NCBI RefSeq assembly: GCF_016862575.1
Contig: NZ_BONF01000017.1
Coordinates: forward strand, 62,001-126,000
Origin: Catellatospora bangladeshensis
Lineage (GTDB): Bacteria; Actinomycetota; Actinomycetes; Mycobacteriales; Micromonosporaceae
DNA length: 64,000 nucleotides
Reading direction: 5' to 3'
Shown: positions 32,216-41,440 of the stretch, piece after piece
How the letters are laid out: each line of letters begins with the position of its first letter
Numbering within the stretch: position 1 is the first letter of the stretch
Position numbers and translations under genes: made by a program
The notes under the pieces: generated by a model
Seen by the model: only the letters and a program-made list of their open reading frames with translations
Told to the model about the DNA's origin: nothing
Database searches by the model: none

Positions 32216-33408
32216 CGCAGCCCCCGCGCGGCGGCCAGGACCGCCGCGAGCAGGCCCGCCGCCATCACCAGCAGCGCTGCCCGGGCACCCCAGGCGGCCC
32301 AGAGCGCCCCGGCGGCCAGCGAGGAGACGGCCCGGGCGGACGCCTGCGCCGTCTGGACCATCGCCAGTCCGGTGGTACGCGAGGAGTCCGGCAGCAGCGG
32401 CGCCGCCAGTGCCATCAGCACCCCGTCGGTGGAGGCGTAGAACAGCCCGTGCAGCAGGAGCACCCCCACGACCATCGGCGCCGCGGGCGTCGCACCGGCG
32501 AGCAGGAGCGTGGCCGCGACCAGGGCGAGATGCCCGCCGAGCAGGACCCGCGCCCGCCCGACGCGGTCGGCCAGGCGGCCGAGCGGCACCGCGAGCAGCA
32601 GGTAGACCGCTGCCGTGCCCAGTGGCAGGAGCGGGAAGTACAGCAGCGGCACCGCGCCGGAGCGCTGCAGCAGCAGGTACACGAAGAAGTCGCTGATGGT
32701 GAACACGCCGAGCCCGGCGGCGAGCGCGCACATCCGCCACAGCCGGCGGTCGCGCACGACGGTCCGCAGCGGCGGCACCGGCGGGGTGGGACCCGGCCGG
32801 TCCCTGACGTAGAGCACGAGCAGCACCACGCCGAACGCCGCGACGCAGAAGCTGACCACGAACACGGCCCGGTACGTTCCGCCGGTGGCGGCGAGCACGG
32901 CGAACGCGGCCAGCGGACCCAGGAACGCCCCCACGGTGTCCATGGCCCGGTGCACGCCGAATGCCAGCCCTTCACCACCGGCCGGGGCCGATGACGCGAT
33001 GAGTGCGTCACGCGGCGCGGTACGCACGCCCTTGCCGGTGCGGTCGGCGATGATGGCCGCGGCCAGCGGCCCGAGCGCCGTCCCGGCGGCGAGCACACCG
33101 AGCTTGGCCAGGGCCGACAGCGCGTACCCGGCGGCGGCCACCGGCTTGTGCCGCCACCGGTCGGCCACCCGGCCCCCGGCCGGGCGCAGCAGCGCGGTGA
33201 CCCCGAAGGACAGGGCGTCGACGAAGCCGAGCTGCAGTGGCGTCAGGCCGAGGGTGAGCGCGAGGTAGAGCGGCAGCACCGCCGTGACCATCTCCGACGA
33301 GACGTCGGTGACGAGGCTGACGGCGCCCAGCGCGATGACGTTGGCCGGGACGGCGGAAAGCGCCCGCCGTCCCGGAGCCGGGGTGTCCCGGCGCAGTGTG
33401 ATGTACAT
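32212..33408 (-). CDS. MFS transporter
   Basis: 398 residues from ATG 33408; upstream extension would run into the phosphatase gene. About 12 membrane helices are visible. ALLRPAGGRVADRWRHKPVA is the loop 2-3 motif of the major facilitator superfamily, and VPLGRLADRVGRARVLLGGH is its repeat in the second half. ADRTGKGVRTAPRDALIA resembles the MdtG/YfcJ drug-efflux-like branch. Its start overlaps the phosphatase stop (TGATG) and its stop overlaps the propeller start, so all three are one translation-coupled unit. The substrate is unknown. Confidence 0.88.
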   Translation of the reverse strand: MYITLRRDTPAPGRRALSAVPANVIALGAVSLVTDVSSEMVTAVLPLYLALTLGLTPLQLGFVDALSFGVTALLRPAGGRVADRWRHKPVAAAGYALSALAKLGVLAAGTALGPLAAAIIADRTGKGVRTAPRDALIASSAPAGGEGLAFGVHRAMDTVGAFLGPLAAFAVLAATGGTYRAVFVVSFCVAAFGVVLLVLYVRDRPGPTPPVPPLRTVVRDRRLWRMCALAAGLGVFTISDFFVYLLLQRSGAVPLLYFPLLPLGTAAVYLLLAVPLGRLADRVGRARVLLGGHLALVAATLLLAGATPAAPMVVGVLLLHGLFYASTDGVLMALAAPLLPDSSRTTGLAMVQTAQASARAVSSLAAGALWAAWGARAALLVMAAGLLAAVLAAARGLR

Positions 33409-35153
33409 CAGTGGCAGGTGTAGGTGGGGCTGGTGTCCTTGACCGTGCCGTCGGTCCCGATCAGCTGCCAGGAGAAGGTGCCGGCCGTGAACGACAGCTT
33501 GAGCACCCCGAACACGCCGGTCAGGCGCTTCTGGCTGTTGGGCTGGACGTTCTCGATCGCGTAGGGCGAGGCGCCGCCCATCCCGCCGAGGACTTCGACG
33601 ATGCCGTTCTGGTCGGCGGCGGCCGACGGGTTCTGCGGCCCGAACCGCTCGTAGTGGTGGTCGTGGCCGTTGAGCACCAGGTCGGCGCGTGCGTTGTAGA
33701 GCAGCTGCCACGCCTGGCGGCTGACCGGGTCGTTGCCGTGCTCACCCGAGCTGAACAGCGGGTGGTGCCAATACGCGGCGATGCAGCCCTTGGTCGTGGC
33801 CGCCAGGTCGTTCTGCAGCCAGGTCAGCTGGGCCGACGCGGTGAGGGTGTTGGAGTCCAGGGCGATGAAGTGCCAGTTGCCGTGGTCGTAGCTGTAGTAG
33901 GGCTTGCCCTGCGGGTAGGCGATCGACCCGAAGTAGGACCGGTAGCCGACCATCGCACCGGCCGGATCGTAGGTCTCGTGGTTGCCGGGCGCCGGGCGGA
34001 TCTTCTGCTTGAACGCGCCCCAGGTCTTGTCGAAGTAGTTCTGGAAGTCCGACAGGCGCGCGTCGTCGTACTGGTTGTCGCCCATCGTCAGCACGAAGTC
34101 GGGGTTCATGGCGGTGACCAGGGCCGCGGTCTTCGGATGCTGGCAGGTGCTCGACGAGGCGGTGCACTGCTCGGCTATGTCGCCGGCGGCGGCCACGGTG
34201 AACGCACCACCAGGGGTGGGGCTGGGGCTGAGGGTCGGGCTGGCCGTGGGTCCGGCCGTGGCGGTGGGCGTGACGGTCAGCTTGTCCACGTTGGGTCCGC
34301 CGGTGGCGGCGACGGCGGTGGCGCGGACGGTGTGGGGACCGGCCGCCAGCGTCGTGGTGACCGTGTACGTAGTCCAGGTGTCCCAGTTCGCCGTCGGGGC
34401 GAAGGGGGCGCCCGCGGCGAGGACGGCGCCGTCGACCGCGATGTCCATCGGCCGGTTCGCGGTGGTGCCGTTCGCGTACCGCAGCGTCAGCGCCACGGGA
34501 CCGGCCACGGCGGTGGTCACCGTCCACTCGATCCGGCTGCCGGTGACGTTGGTGTAGTCGACGAACCCGCTGCCGGTGTAGCCGGTGTGGTTGACGGCCA
34601 CGACCGCCTGCGACAGCGCGGCGTCCTCCGCCTGGTAGTCGGTGCCGGGACTCGGTGGCGAGCCGGGGCCGTAGACCTCCAGCTCCCACAGCGAGTAGCC
34701 GTAGGATGTGCCGCGCTGGGTGCCGTAGACCCGGACGTAGCGCGCGGTCGCGGCGAGGCCGGTATGGTCGTCGGTCCCGCCGTTCTCGCCGGTCACCGGC
34801 TTGAGGGTGGTCCACGTCGTGGCGTCGGCCGAGGTCTCCAGCCGATATGCCGACGCGTACGCCGCTTCCCAGACCAGCCGGATGCGGGTGATCGGCGTGG
34901 CCGTGCCCAGGTCGACCTGGATCCACTGGGGATCGGACCCTTCGGCGCTGGCCCACCGGGTGGCGGTGTCGCCGTCTACGGCGTTCTCCGGCGCGTACGC
35001 CGAGGCTTCGACGGAAGACGCCGCTACCGGCCTGTTGCGGGAGAGCAGGACATCGGCGGCATCGGCACGCTGTGCGAGGACGACGGTGGCCGCGGTGAGC
35101 ACGGCGGTTGCGGCAGCCGCTGCCGTGGTGAGGATCTGTTTTCTGGACAGCAC
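33408..35153 (-). CDS. secreted metallophosphatase with F5/8C and CBM6/35-like domains
   Basis: 581 residues from GTG 35153 (AGAGGAG upstream, better than GTG 35180). After a Tat/Sec-like signal (RKQILTTAAAAATAVLTAAT) an F5/8-type-C domain (about 40-170: RPVAASSVEASAYAPENAVD, RYVRVYGTQRG) binds carbohydrate. A CBM6/35-like domain follows (YQAEDAALSQAV, about 185-310), then a Thr/Pro linker. A calcineurin-like phosphoesterase completes it (AAAGDIAEQC, LTMGDNQYDD, PGNHETYDP, NGHDHHYERF supply metal ligands). It probably hydrolyses phosphoesters on a surface glycan or lipid. Confidence 0.88.
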   Translation of the reverse strand: MLSRKQILTTAAAAATAVLTAATVVLAQRADAADVLLSRNRPVAASSVEASAYAPENAVDGDTATRWASAEGSDPQWIQVDLGTATPITRIRLVWEAAYASAYRLETSADATTWTTLKPVTGENGGTDDHTGLAATARYVRVYGTQRGTSYGYSLWELEVYGPGSPPSPGTDYQAEDAALSQAVVAVNHTGYTGSGFVDYTNVTGSRIEWTVTTAVAGPVALTLRYANGTTANRPMDIAVDGAVLAAGAPFAPTANWDTWTTYTVTTTLAAGPHTVRATAVAATGGPNVDKLTVTPTATAGPTASPTLSPSPTPGGAFTVAAAGDIAEQCTASSSTCQHPKTAALVTAMNPDFVLTMGDNQYDDARLSDFQNYFDKTWGAFKQKIRPAPGNHETYDPAGAMVGYRSYFGSIAYPQGKPYYSYDHGNWHFIALDSNTLTASAQLTWLQNDLAATTKGCIAAYWHHPLFSSGEHGNDPVSRQAWQLLYNARADLVLNGHDHHYERFGPQNPSAAADQNGIVEVLGGMGGASPYAIENVQPNSQKRLTGVFGVLKLSFTAGTFSWQLIGTDGTVKDTSPTYTCH

Positions 35154-35535
35154 GGTGTGCTCCTCTGAGGGGAGAGTCACCGGCCGGGGCAGTACACACT
35201 GAGCACGTCACGTCCGGTTCGGACGCCGCGCCAAGCCGCTTGGTGATGAGTCTCGATGTGCACGGGGACGCTGTCAAGATGTTAGGAAGACTGTTTTACC
35301 ATCGCGCAGGTTGCCCGGCGTCGACTCCATATGCTGTCGGGCCGCGGCGCATGGTCGTCCGCCGAGAACAGCCGACAGGTCTGTCGCTCTTCGTAGTGCT
35401 GGATCAGCGCGGCTTGCACCTGCGGGTACACAGATCTGCCGATAGGAGCGCGCCCCGCCGACCCTCGCCCCTTTTGCATTTCGTCGCGGCCGACACTCGG
35501 TCAGCAGGAAGCGGGCGTGACTTCCGGCGCGTATC
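35154..35535. other. intergenic sequence without a recognisable gene
   Basis: 382 nt upstream of the phosphatase operon and the divergent VOC gene. It is less GC-rich than its neighbours and probably contains promoters for both, but no convincing hexamer pair or conserved frame was found. Confidence 0.45.
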
Positions 35536-35928
35536 GTGCGGCTCGTGACCGCTATCTCTTTGATGCTCGCGGTGCCGGATGCTCCTGCGGCGTCTGCCTG
35601 GTATCAACGCGCTCTGGGCGCCACCGAGCTGTGGAACCTCGGCTCGGTGATCGGCATGGAGCTCGGAGGGGCGCCGTTCTTCCTGGCCCAGCCGGAGAGC
35701 AACCGCTGGGAGAGCCCGCTTGAGCTGGGCACCACGACGGTACGGGTCGAGGTCTTCGTGGACGACCCGGACTCGTTCGCCAGCGGAGCCGCGGCTGCGG
35801 GGGCGGAATACCACGATCCGGTACGAGACCATGAAGCGCCGTGGGGAACACATCGGCAAGGAGGCTTCTTCGATCCGTACGGGCATCTCTGGCTCGTGGG
35901 CGACAAGTCGCCGCTACGACGCCGTTGA
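35536..35928 (+). CDS. VOC (glyoxalase/bleomycin-resistance) family protein
   Basis: 130 residues from GTG 35536 (GTG 35545 is possible). The fold pattern is evident: ISLMLAVPDAPAASAWYQRA, LGATELWNL, then VRVEVFVDDPDSFASGAAAA and GGFFDPYGHLWLV, the last being the usual FxDPxGNxW end. Such proteins bind a divalent metal and act as isomerases, dioxygenases or drug-binding resistance proteins. The substrate is unknown. Confidence 0.85.
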   Translation: MRLVTAISLMLAVPDAPAASAWYQRALGATELWNLGSVIGMELGGAPFFLAQPESNRWESPLELGTTTVRVEVFVDDPDSFASGAAAAGAEYHDPVRDHEAPWGTHRQGGFFDPYGHLWLVGDKSPLRRR

Positions 35929-36075
35929 GGCATCGGGCCACGGACAGGACGAAAGTGCACGGCTGCTCATCGAACCGATGATCACATCCGGATCTGCCGC
36001 GATCCGCCACGGCATGGCCGCACGACCCGTCACCGTACGTCAGTGGATTGCCTCTGAAGTGTGTACCGGCTGGGC

Positions 36076-38193
36076 TCAGGAGTTGTGCCGCCGGGTCTCG
36101 CCTACGTCCTGCGTACCGTCGGTCGCTTTGAGGCGTGCATGTTCTTGTCCGTGTTCGGCGTTCAGTTCCACGGCTTGCCCCCTCGCCCACAGCTGCTGAA
36201 CGCTGACGCCGTTCCACCCTGCCGGCATCGTCACGGGATGCCGGGTCCAGCTGTCGGGCTGTCCACGGCCGATGACCAGGCCGGTCAGGCCGTAGAGGCA
36301 GCTGGTGAGGAAGCCGCCGAGGTTGGCCGTGAAGGGACCCGCGTGCGGCTGTTCCGGGAACACCTCGGGGGCGTACTCGAGGGTGATCCGGTAGGGGTCG
36401 GTCACGAAGTCGGCATAGCCGCGCTCGAACATCTCCAACGCCGCGCCGCGATCGCCCAGGCGGGCCGCGTACACCCCGAGCATCGCCGACAGCATGGGCG
36501 CCCCGGCGTACCGTTCGCCCAGGTTGAGGTAGTAGTGCAGCGTTGCGGCCGCGACCTTCGGATCGGGTTCCCAGTCCAGAGGAAAGATCGCGGCGGCAGC
36601 TTCGGGGGTCTCGCCCTTTTCCTGGTCGGGCTGGTATCCGTCATGGTTGGCGATGACGTCACCACCGTCGATCGTGGGGATGACGAGATGATCGGCGATG
36701 TCGGCCCAGCTGTCGGGCACCTGTTCGGCCAGCGTATGGCCCAGGGCGGTCGCCTCGCGCAGCGCCCGGATCGCGGCGATGTTGGTGAAGGCATTGTTGT
36801 GGCGCGGAGTCTCCGTTTCGGCTATGCCGGTGACCCGGCGGATCTCATAGCCGCGGTCGCCGTGCTCGACCCGGCTGGCCAGCCACTGGGCGACTCCGGA
36901 GACCACCGGCCAGGCGTACTGGCGGGCGAAGCCCTGGTCACCGGTGGCGTGCACGTAGCGCGCGAACGCCACCGCGATGTCGGGCCCGACATGGTGCTCC
37001 AGCGACGTCGCCGACCCGATGCCGGGGCCGGCCTCGTCACCGGTGGCCATGCTGCTCTCCCACGGGAACTGCAGTCCCCGGTAGCCGTTGAGCGCGGCGT
37101 TCGCCGCCGCGGCGGCGGTGCGGGTGGCCCGGTAGCGCAAGATCGTCGCGGCGGCCTCCGGGTAGGTCAGCAGCAGCGGCGGCAGCGCGAACACCTCGAT
37201 GTCCCACATGACGTGGCCGCGGTAGTAGTGGTAGTCCGGCCAGTACGCCAGCCCGAAGATCGACATGCTCGCCGGTGAGGACGGGTGCACCGAGCTGTGC
37301 AGGTAGTAGAACGCGGCGTCGGCCATGGCCTGCCAGCGCGCGGGGGCTCCGTCCAGGACGATGCGGCTGCGCCACAGCTGCTGCCACGCCTGCCGGTTCA
37401 GTTCCCGCAGCGTGTCGAAGCCGCGCAGCTGCCCGCCGCGCAGCAGCCTTCCCGCCTGAAGGTGCGGCTGGCTGTGCAGCGTCTCCGGCAGCAGGCTGGT
37501 GATCTGTCGCAGCCGGTAGGAGGTCTTGGGGCGGGCGGTGAAGGTGTAGGCGGTGCGCAGCGGCGCCACCGGGCTGTGTTCAAGATCGCGGCGCACGTCG
37601 TCGGTGCCGTCGAAGGACGTGAGGTACGCCGCACCGCAGGTGCTCAAGCCGCCGTAGCTGCGCCAGAGCATCAACCCGTCGCTGCCCTCGGCGACCGAGC
37701 CCGGCTCACCTGTGCGCCGCTCGGCCCACTCCCCCGTGACGCCCTGCGGATCCACGCCCGCGGAAATGGTGATTTCACATTCGTGTTCTGCGCGAATGTG
37801 GGTCTCCTGCAGCACGAGCGTGGGGTGGGTGCGGCTGCAGAACGTCGTCACCTGGGCGTGCACGGGGACGCCGTCCGGCTCGAACACGAACCGGCTGGTC
37901 AGCTCGCCGCACCCGAAATCGTAGCGCTGATCCACCAGCCGCACCCGGTCCGGTGCGTAGTCCATCGACTTGCCGTCGACCCTGATGTCACCGGCCAGCG
38001 GATAAGGTGCGCGGGCGAAGGTCTCCACCGCCTGCGCAGGGTCGACGCCGTCGAAGCCGCTGAGGGTGACCACACCGTTCAGGTAGGGGATGTGACGCAC
38101 CCGCAGCCCGATGAGCCCGTTGGACAGATACGCCGGCAGGTCACCCGCCCTCCACACCTCGACGGTGTCGGGACTGATCGGCTGAGTAGCCAT
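36076..38193 (-). CDS. GH65-family glycoside hydrolase (ATHL1-like)
   Basis: 705 residues from ATG 38193. N-terminal beta-sandwich (DLPAYLSNGLIGLRVRHIPY) and an (alpha/alpha)6 barrel. GHVMWDIEVFALPPLLLTYP is the signature of the acid-trehalase-like/ATHL1 branch of GH65, which cleaves alpha-glucosides such as trehalose, kojibiose or glucosyl-galactose. The expected acidic residues occur in WDIE, in IAETETPRHNNAFTNIAA and near GYQPDQEKGETPEA. There is no signal peptide, so it acts in the cytoplasm. It lies 79 nt downstream of the GH13 gene on the same strand. Confidence 0.88.
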   Translation of the reverse strand: MATQPISPDTVEVWRAGDLPAYLSNGLIGLRVRHIPYLNGVVTLSGFDGVDPAQAVETFARAPYPLAGDIRVDGKSMDYAPDRVRLVDQRYDFGCGELTSRFVFEPDGVPVHAQVTTFCSRTHPTLVLQETHIRAEHECEITISAGVDPQGVTGEWAERRTGEPGSVAEGSDGLMLWRSYGGLSTCGAAYLTSFDGTDDVRRDLEHSPVAPLRTAYTFTARPKTSYRLRQITSLLPETLHSQPHLQAGRLLRGGQLRGFDTLRELNRQAWQQLWRSRIVLDGAPARWQAMADAAFYYLHSSVHPSSPASMSIFGLAYWPDYHYYRGHVMWDIEVFALPPLLLTYPEAAATILRYRATRTAAAAANAALNGYRGLQFPWESSMATGDEAGPGIGSATSLEHHVGPDIAVAFARYVHATGDQGFARQYAWPVVSGVAQWLASRVEHGDRGYEIRRVTGIAETETPRHNNAFTNIAAIRALREATALGHTLAEQVPDSWADIADHLVIPTIDGGDVIANHDGYQPDQEKGETPEAAAAIFPLDWEPDPKVAAATLHYYLNLGERYAGAPMLSAMLGVYAARLGDRGAALEMFERGYADFVTDPYRITLEYAPEVFPEQPHAGPFTANLGGFLTSCLYGLTGLVIGRGQPDSWTRHPVTMPAGWNGVSVQQLWARGQAVELNAEHGQEHARLKATDGTQDVGETRRHNS

Positions 38194-38272
38194 GGCGTGC
38201 TGATACCCGCGGCGACCGGATACCAATCGCCGGCAATGGCCGCACTGCGCCGGCAAGCTGTACGAAGCGGCT

Positions 38273-39892
38273 TCACATCCCGGCATCCTCGAGCGCGAAG
38301 ATCCCGAAGGAGTACGGGGCGGCGGTGACGCCGCTCGCCCCGACCTCGACGCCGCGGGCCTCCAGCGGGCGGGCGCCCGCCAGGTTGGGCACGGGGGCGG
38401 TGGCAGGTGTGCGGCGTGGGTTGATCACGACCAGATGCGAGCCCCCTCGTACGTACACGAACGGATACCCGGCGTGCAGCACTTCGACCCTTCCCCCGGT
38501 GCGCAGGCCGGGAGTCCGGCGGCGCAGCGCGATGAGGCGCCGGACCGTCTGCAGCAGGGAGTCGTGGTCCGCCTGCTGGGTGGCCACGTCCGGCCGATCG
38601 GGTGCCGGGTCCAGGGGCAGGTAGAAGTGCTCCTGGGGGGCGTGGGAGAAGCCGGCGCGCGCGCTGTGGTCCCATTGCATCGGTGTGCGGGATCCGGCAC
38701 GGTTGTAGATGCCGTCGATGGCGCTTCCTTCCTTGTCGGGCAGCCCGGGCACGTACCGCATGCCGATCTCGTCGCCGTAGTACACGGCCGGCAGGGCGGG
38801 CCAGGTCAGCAGTAGCGCGAAGGCGGGCCCGAGTTGGTCTCGCGTGCGGGGTCCGCAGGCCAGGCGTGCGAAGTCGTGGTTCGAGGTGGGCAGCACGATT
38901 TGCCCGGCGCCGTCGATCGCCGTGTCAGCGGCGGTCCACTCGGCCAGGAACTCGGCTACCGACCCGGCTCCGTCGGCATCGAAGTAGCAGGAACCTTCTC
39001 CCCAGGAAGGATCATGGGTGCCTGCCCGGTTGTTCCATAGCGAACCGAACGCCCGCCCGCGGAAGTGCAGGAAGAAGTCGGCGTGGAAACCTGCCGCGAC
39101 AGCGGCGGCGGGGTCCCCCCATTCCGACAGGAGCGCGGCGTCGGGGTGGGCGCGGTCCAGCCAGCCGCGTAGCCGTCGCCACAGCAGAGACGTCTGCACG
39201 AGCCCGGGGTCGTCCTTGACCAGCGAGGACGCCATGTCGACCCGGAACCCGGCGGCGCCGCGGTCCAGCCAGTACGTCATGATCTCCCGCAGGGCCGCCA
39301 GGTTGGCCAACGGCCCGGACCCGTCGACGGGCTGGCGCCACGGTTCGGCGGGGTCGGGGCGAGCGTAGCCGAAGTTCAGGGCGGGCTGGACATCGAAGAA
39401 GTTGCGCAGATAGCAGCCGGGCCGGGTGCCCGGCGAGGCGACCCAGCCGGGACGGCCGACGGCCTCTTCGGTGGCCCAGATGTAGCGGTGGTCTGCGGGG
39501 TCGTCGCGGGAGCGCAGGAACCACGGGTGCTGGTCTGAGGTGTGCGCGGCGACGAGGTCCAGCAGGATCCGGATGCCCCTGGCCCGGGCGGCTTCGACGA
39601 GCCGGACGAGGTCGGCGTTCGTGCCGTAGCGTGGCGCGACGGTGAGGTAGTCGGCGACGTCGTAGCCGCCGTCGTGGAACGGCGAGACGAAGCAGGGGTT
39701 GAGCCACACGGTGTCGACGCCCAGCCACTGCAGGTAGGCCAGGTGCTGCTCGACCCCGGCCAGGTCGCCGATCCCATCCCCGTCGGAGTCGGCGAACGCC
39801 TGCGGGTAGACCTGGTAGAGCACACTGTCGGCCAGCCACGCCGGCCCCGAGGCGGCGGCTGACGCGGTCGGCCCGGATCCGGGCTGGACCAT
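38273..39892 (-). CDS. GH13-family alpha-glucosidase/amylase-like enzyme
   Basis: 539 residues from ATG 39892 (a GTG at 39916 is possible; neither has a good ribosome site). TIM-barrel motifs: VLYQVYPQAFADSDGDGIGD, LDLVAAHTSDQHPWF, GFRVDMASSL (nucleophile Asp), LLSEWGDP (acid/base Glu) and LPTSNHDFARL (third Asp), then a C-terminal beta-domain. The short first loop and absence of a signal peptide suggest a cytoplasmic oligosaccharide hydrolase or trehalose-type enzyme rather than a secreted amylase. It is upstream of and probably cotranscribed with the GH65 gene. Confidence 0.9.
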   Translation of the reverse strand: MVQPGSGPTASAAASGPAWLADSVLYQVYPQAFADSDGDGIGDLAGVEQHLAYLQWLGVDTVWLNPCFVSPFHDGGYDVADYLTVAPRYGTNADLVRLVEAARARGIRILLDLVAAHTSDQHPWFLRSRDDPADHRYIWATEEAVGRPGWVASPGTRPGCYLRNFFDVQPALNFGYARPDPAEPWRQPVDGSGPLANLAALREIMTYWLDRGAAGFRVDMASSLVKDDPGLVQTSLLWRRLRGWLDRAHPDAALLSEWGDPAAAVAAGFHADFFLHFRGRAFGSLWNNRAGTHDPSWGEGSCYFDADGAGSVAEFLAEWTAADTAIDGAGQIVLPTSNHDFARLACGPRTRDQLGPAFALLLTWPALPAVYYGDEIGMRYVPGLPDKEGSAIDGIYNRAGSRTPMQWDHSARAGFSHAPQEHFYLPLDPAPDRPDVATQQADHDSLLQTVRRLIALRRRTPGLRTGGRVEVLHAGYPFVYVRGGSHLVVINPRRTPATAPVPNLAGARPLEARGVEVGASGVTAAPYSFGIFALEDAGM

Positions 39893-39958
39893 GGGCTGAC
39901 CGTACCCACAAGGCACCGGGTGTATTCAGGGACGCGGCGTATGACGCCCCGTTTGGCC

Positions 39959-39991
39959 GGCACCCGCTCCGGGTACCCGGGCCCGGGTGCC
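39959..39991 (-). terminator. hairpin downstream of the SRPBCC gene
   Basis: GGCACCCG and CGGGTGCC pair around a GC-rich inner inverted repeat (CCGGGTACCCGG). It lies 45 nt past the SRPBCC stop at 40036. Confidence 0.5.
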
Positions 39992-40035
39992 GCCCGAGGT
40001 GCTCGCCGGACTGTCGAACGCAGCACTCTACGGCG

Positions 40036-40443
40036 TCACCCGGCGTTGAAGTTGTCCTCGACGTCGCGCCGCAGATGCATCACGCCCTCCTCGACCAGGG
40101 CGCGAACCCGATCAAGGTCCAGCCCTTCGGCCGCGACCCAGAGCTGAACCTCCACGGTGCTGCCACCGACGCTGCTGTCCTGGACCCGCATGCTGCCGTG
40201 CGGACCATCGCCCGCCGCTGCGGACCACTCCATCCGCAGCTCTTCGGCTGCGGTGGACACCCGGAACGCGAGGACCCTGTCACCGGCTCGGACCCGCACC
40301 AGCTCCGGGCCGTCATACTCGGCCACCGCACCGCCGGGCAACCACCGTGTCGTACGGTCCGGGTCCGTCAGGGTGCCGAACACCACCTCTGCCGGAGCAG
40401 CCACGGCGTAGATGCCACTGACGTCCGGGCCGACGTCGGTCAT
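40036..40443 (-). CDS. SRPBCC (START-like) domain protein
   Basis: 135 residues. VSGIYAVAAPAEVVFGTLTD, then RTTRWLPGG and LAFRVSTAAEELRMEWSAAA match the helix-grip fold of polyketide-cyclase/START-like proteins, which bind hydrophobic ligands. The C-terminal helix (LDLDRVRALVEEGVMHLRRD) closes the pocket. Its ATG overlaps the stop of a small upstream frame (ATGA), so the two are coupled. The ligand is unknown. Confidence 0.8.
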   Translation of the reverse strand: MTDVGPDVSGIYAVAAPAEVVFGTLTDPDRTTRWLPGGAVAEYDGPELVRVRAGDRVLAFRVSTAAEELRMEWSAAAGDGPHGSMRVQDSSVGGSTVEVQLWVAAEGLDLDRVRALVEEGVMHLRRDVEDNFNAG

Positions 40444-40589
40444 GGCAGGGCCACGCTCACGCTCATGCAGGCCTGCACCCGTTCACCAGTGAACGACATG
40501 TCGCCGCCGTCAACGGGCAGGAGCTGCTCTGTGAATGCCATAGACGCGTCGTACCCAAACCAGGGCCGATCATCCCTGCCGTCTGCCAC
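40440..40589 (-). CDS. small coupled reading frame upstream of the SRPBCC gene
   Basis: A 49-residue frame from GTG 40589, beginning VADGRDDRPWFGYDASMAFT and ending ERVQACMSVSVALP, whose TGA overlaps the ATG of the SRPBCC gene. The frame is open back to 40641 (about 67 codons). Composition and coupling suggest translation, though the ribosome site (AGGAC) is weak. It could be the remaining 3' end of a longer gene. No family is recognised; the rest of 40590-40804 is empty. Confidence 0.4.
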   Translation of the reverse strand: MADGRDDRPWFGYDASMAFTEQLLPVDGGDMSFTGERVQACMSVSVALP

Positions 40590-40804
40590 GAAGGTCCTGC
40601 TTGCGACCTCGGCCGCAGGGCCGCTGGACGCCAGCGTTGTTCAGCATCGCGCCAATCGGCGCCATGCGTGCCGAGTCACTCAATGGCGGTGGATGAGAGC
40701 ACTCGGACAGGCTGATCGCCGAAGATCCGGATGGAGCCGTCCCCTCTCCGCCGCGCTGCGAGCCGGATTGGCCGCGTTTGCACCCGCCACCACGGTTGTG
40801 AAGA

Positions 40805-41440
40805 TCATGCCGCGTGGGTGAAGCTCGTGATCTTCGAGTGCAGTTGCCAGCCGAGACGCTCGTAGAGCGCACGTCCTTCCTCTGTCCCATGGAGTACGGC
40901 GGTCATAGCCCCCTGGTCCATGGCTGCGACGGCCAGCGCGTTCATCACCGCTGTGCCCAGGCCACGGCGCTGATGTGCGGGTTCGGTGCCGACACGATCC
41001 ACGACGGCGACACCGTCCACCACGGCGGTGTATCCGGCCGCGGCGACCTCGCCTTCGGCATGTACGCGCACGTTGATGACGCCCGCGTCGATCGTGGTGC
41101 TGAGGTCGTAGCCGACGGGCACGCTCGACGGGACCTGCCGCAGCGTGGTCGTCATGATCGGCTCCGGCGGCGTGCTCTGCCAGGCCGGCCCGAGCAGGGC
41201 GGCTGCGGCGTCCTCGGCGGTGACAACGATGATCACACCGTGCGGGGCGGTCGCGTCCTTCGCCGCGCTGCGCACCGCGTCGAGGTCGTCGCGAAACACC
41301 AGACACCGGGCGCGGGTTTTCGGCTTGACCTCGTCGATCCGCAGGCCCCAGTCGGTCTCGACGGGCACGGAGTTTCGCCTGACTGCGGCTAAACCCTTCG
41401 CCCAGCTGCGGAGGACATCCGTTACTTCATACGAGATCAT
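40805..41440 (-). CDS. GNAT-family N-acetyltransferase
   Basis: 211 residues from ATG 41440. The C-terminal half is a GNAT domain: GVINVRVHAEGEVAAAGYTA, VDRVGTEPAHQRRGLGTAVM (acetyl-CoA pyrophosphate loop Q-R-R-G-L-G), NALAVAAMDQG, LYERLGWQLHSKI. The first about 90 residues are a variable N-terminal region. It acylates an unknown amine using acetyl-CoA. The start overlaps the end of a minus-strand frame at 41427 by 14 nt. Confidence 0.85.
   Translation of the reverse strand: MISYEVTDVLRSWAKGLAAVRRNSVPVETDWGLRIDEVKPKTRARCLVFRDDLDAVRSAAKDATAPHGVIIVVTAEDAAAALLGPAWQSTPPEPIMTTTLRQVPSSVPVGYDLSTTIDAGVINVRVHAEGEVAAAGYTAVVDGVAVVDRVGTEPAHQRRGLGTAVMNALAVAAMDQGAMTAVLHGTEEGRALYERLGWQLHSKITSFTHAA

Noticed and set aside
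33411-35168. 585-codon plus-strand frame opposite the metallophosphatase gene
   Set aside because: Antisense shadow rich in Gly/Arg/Val, with no motif, against a complete phosphoesterase on the minus strand.
35240-35548. 102-codon plus frame before the VOC gene
   Set aside because: No ribosome site, mixed codon bias and no protein-like pattern; treated as intergenic.
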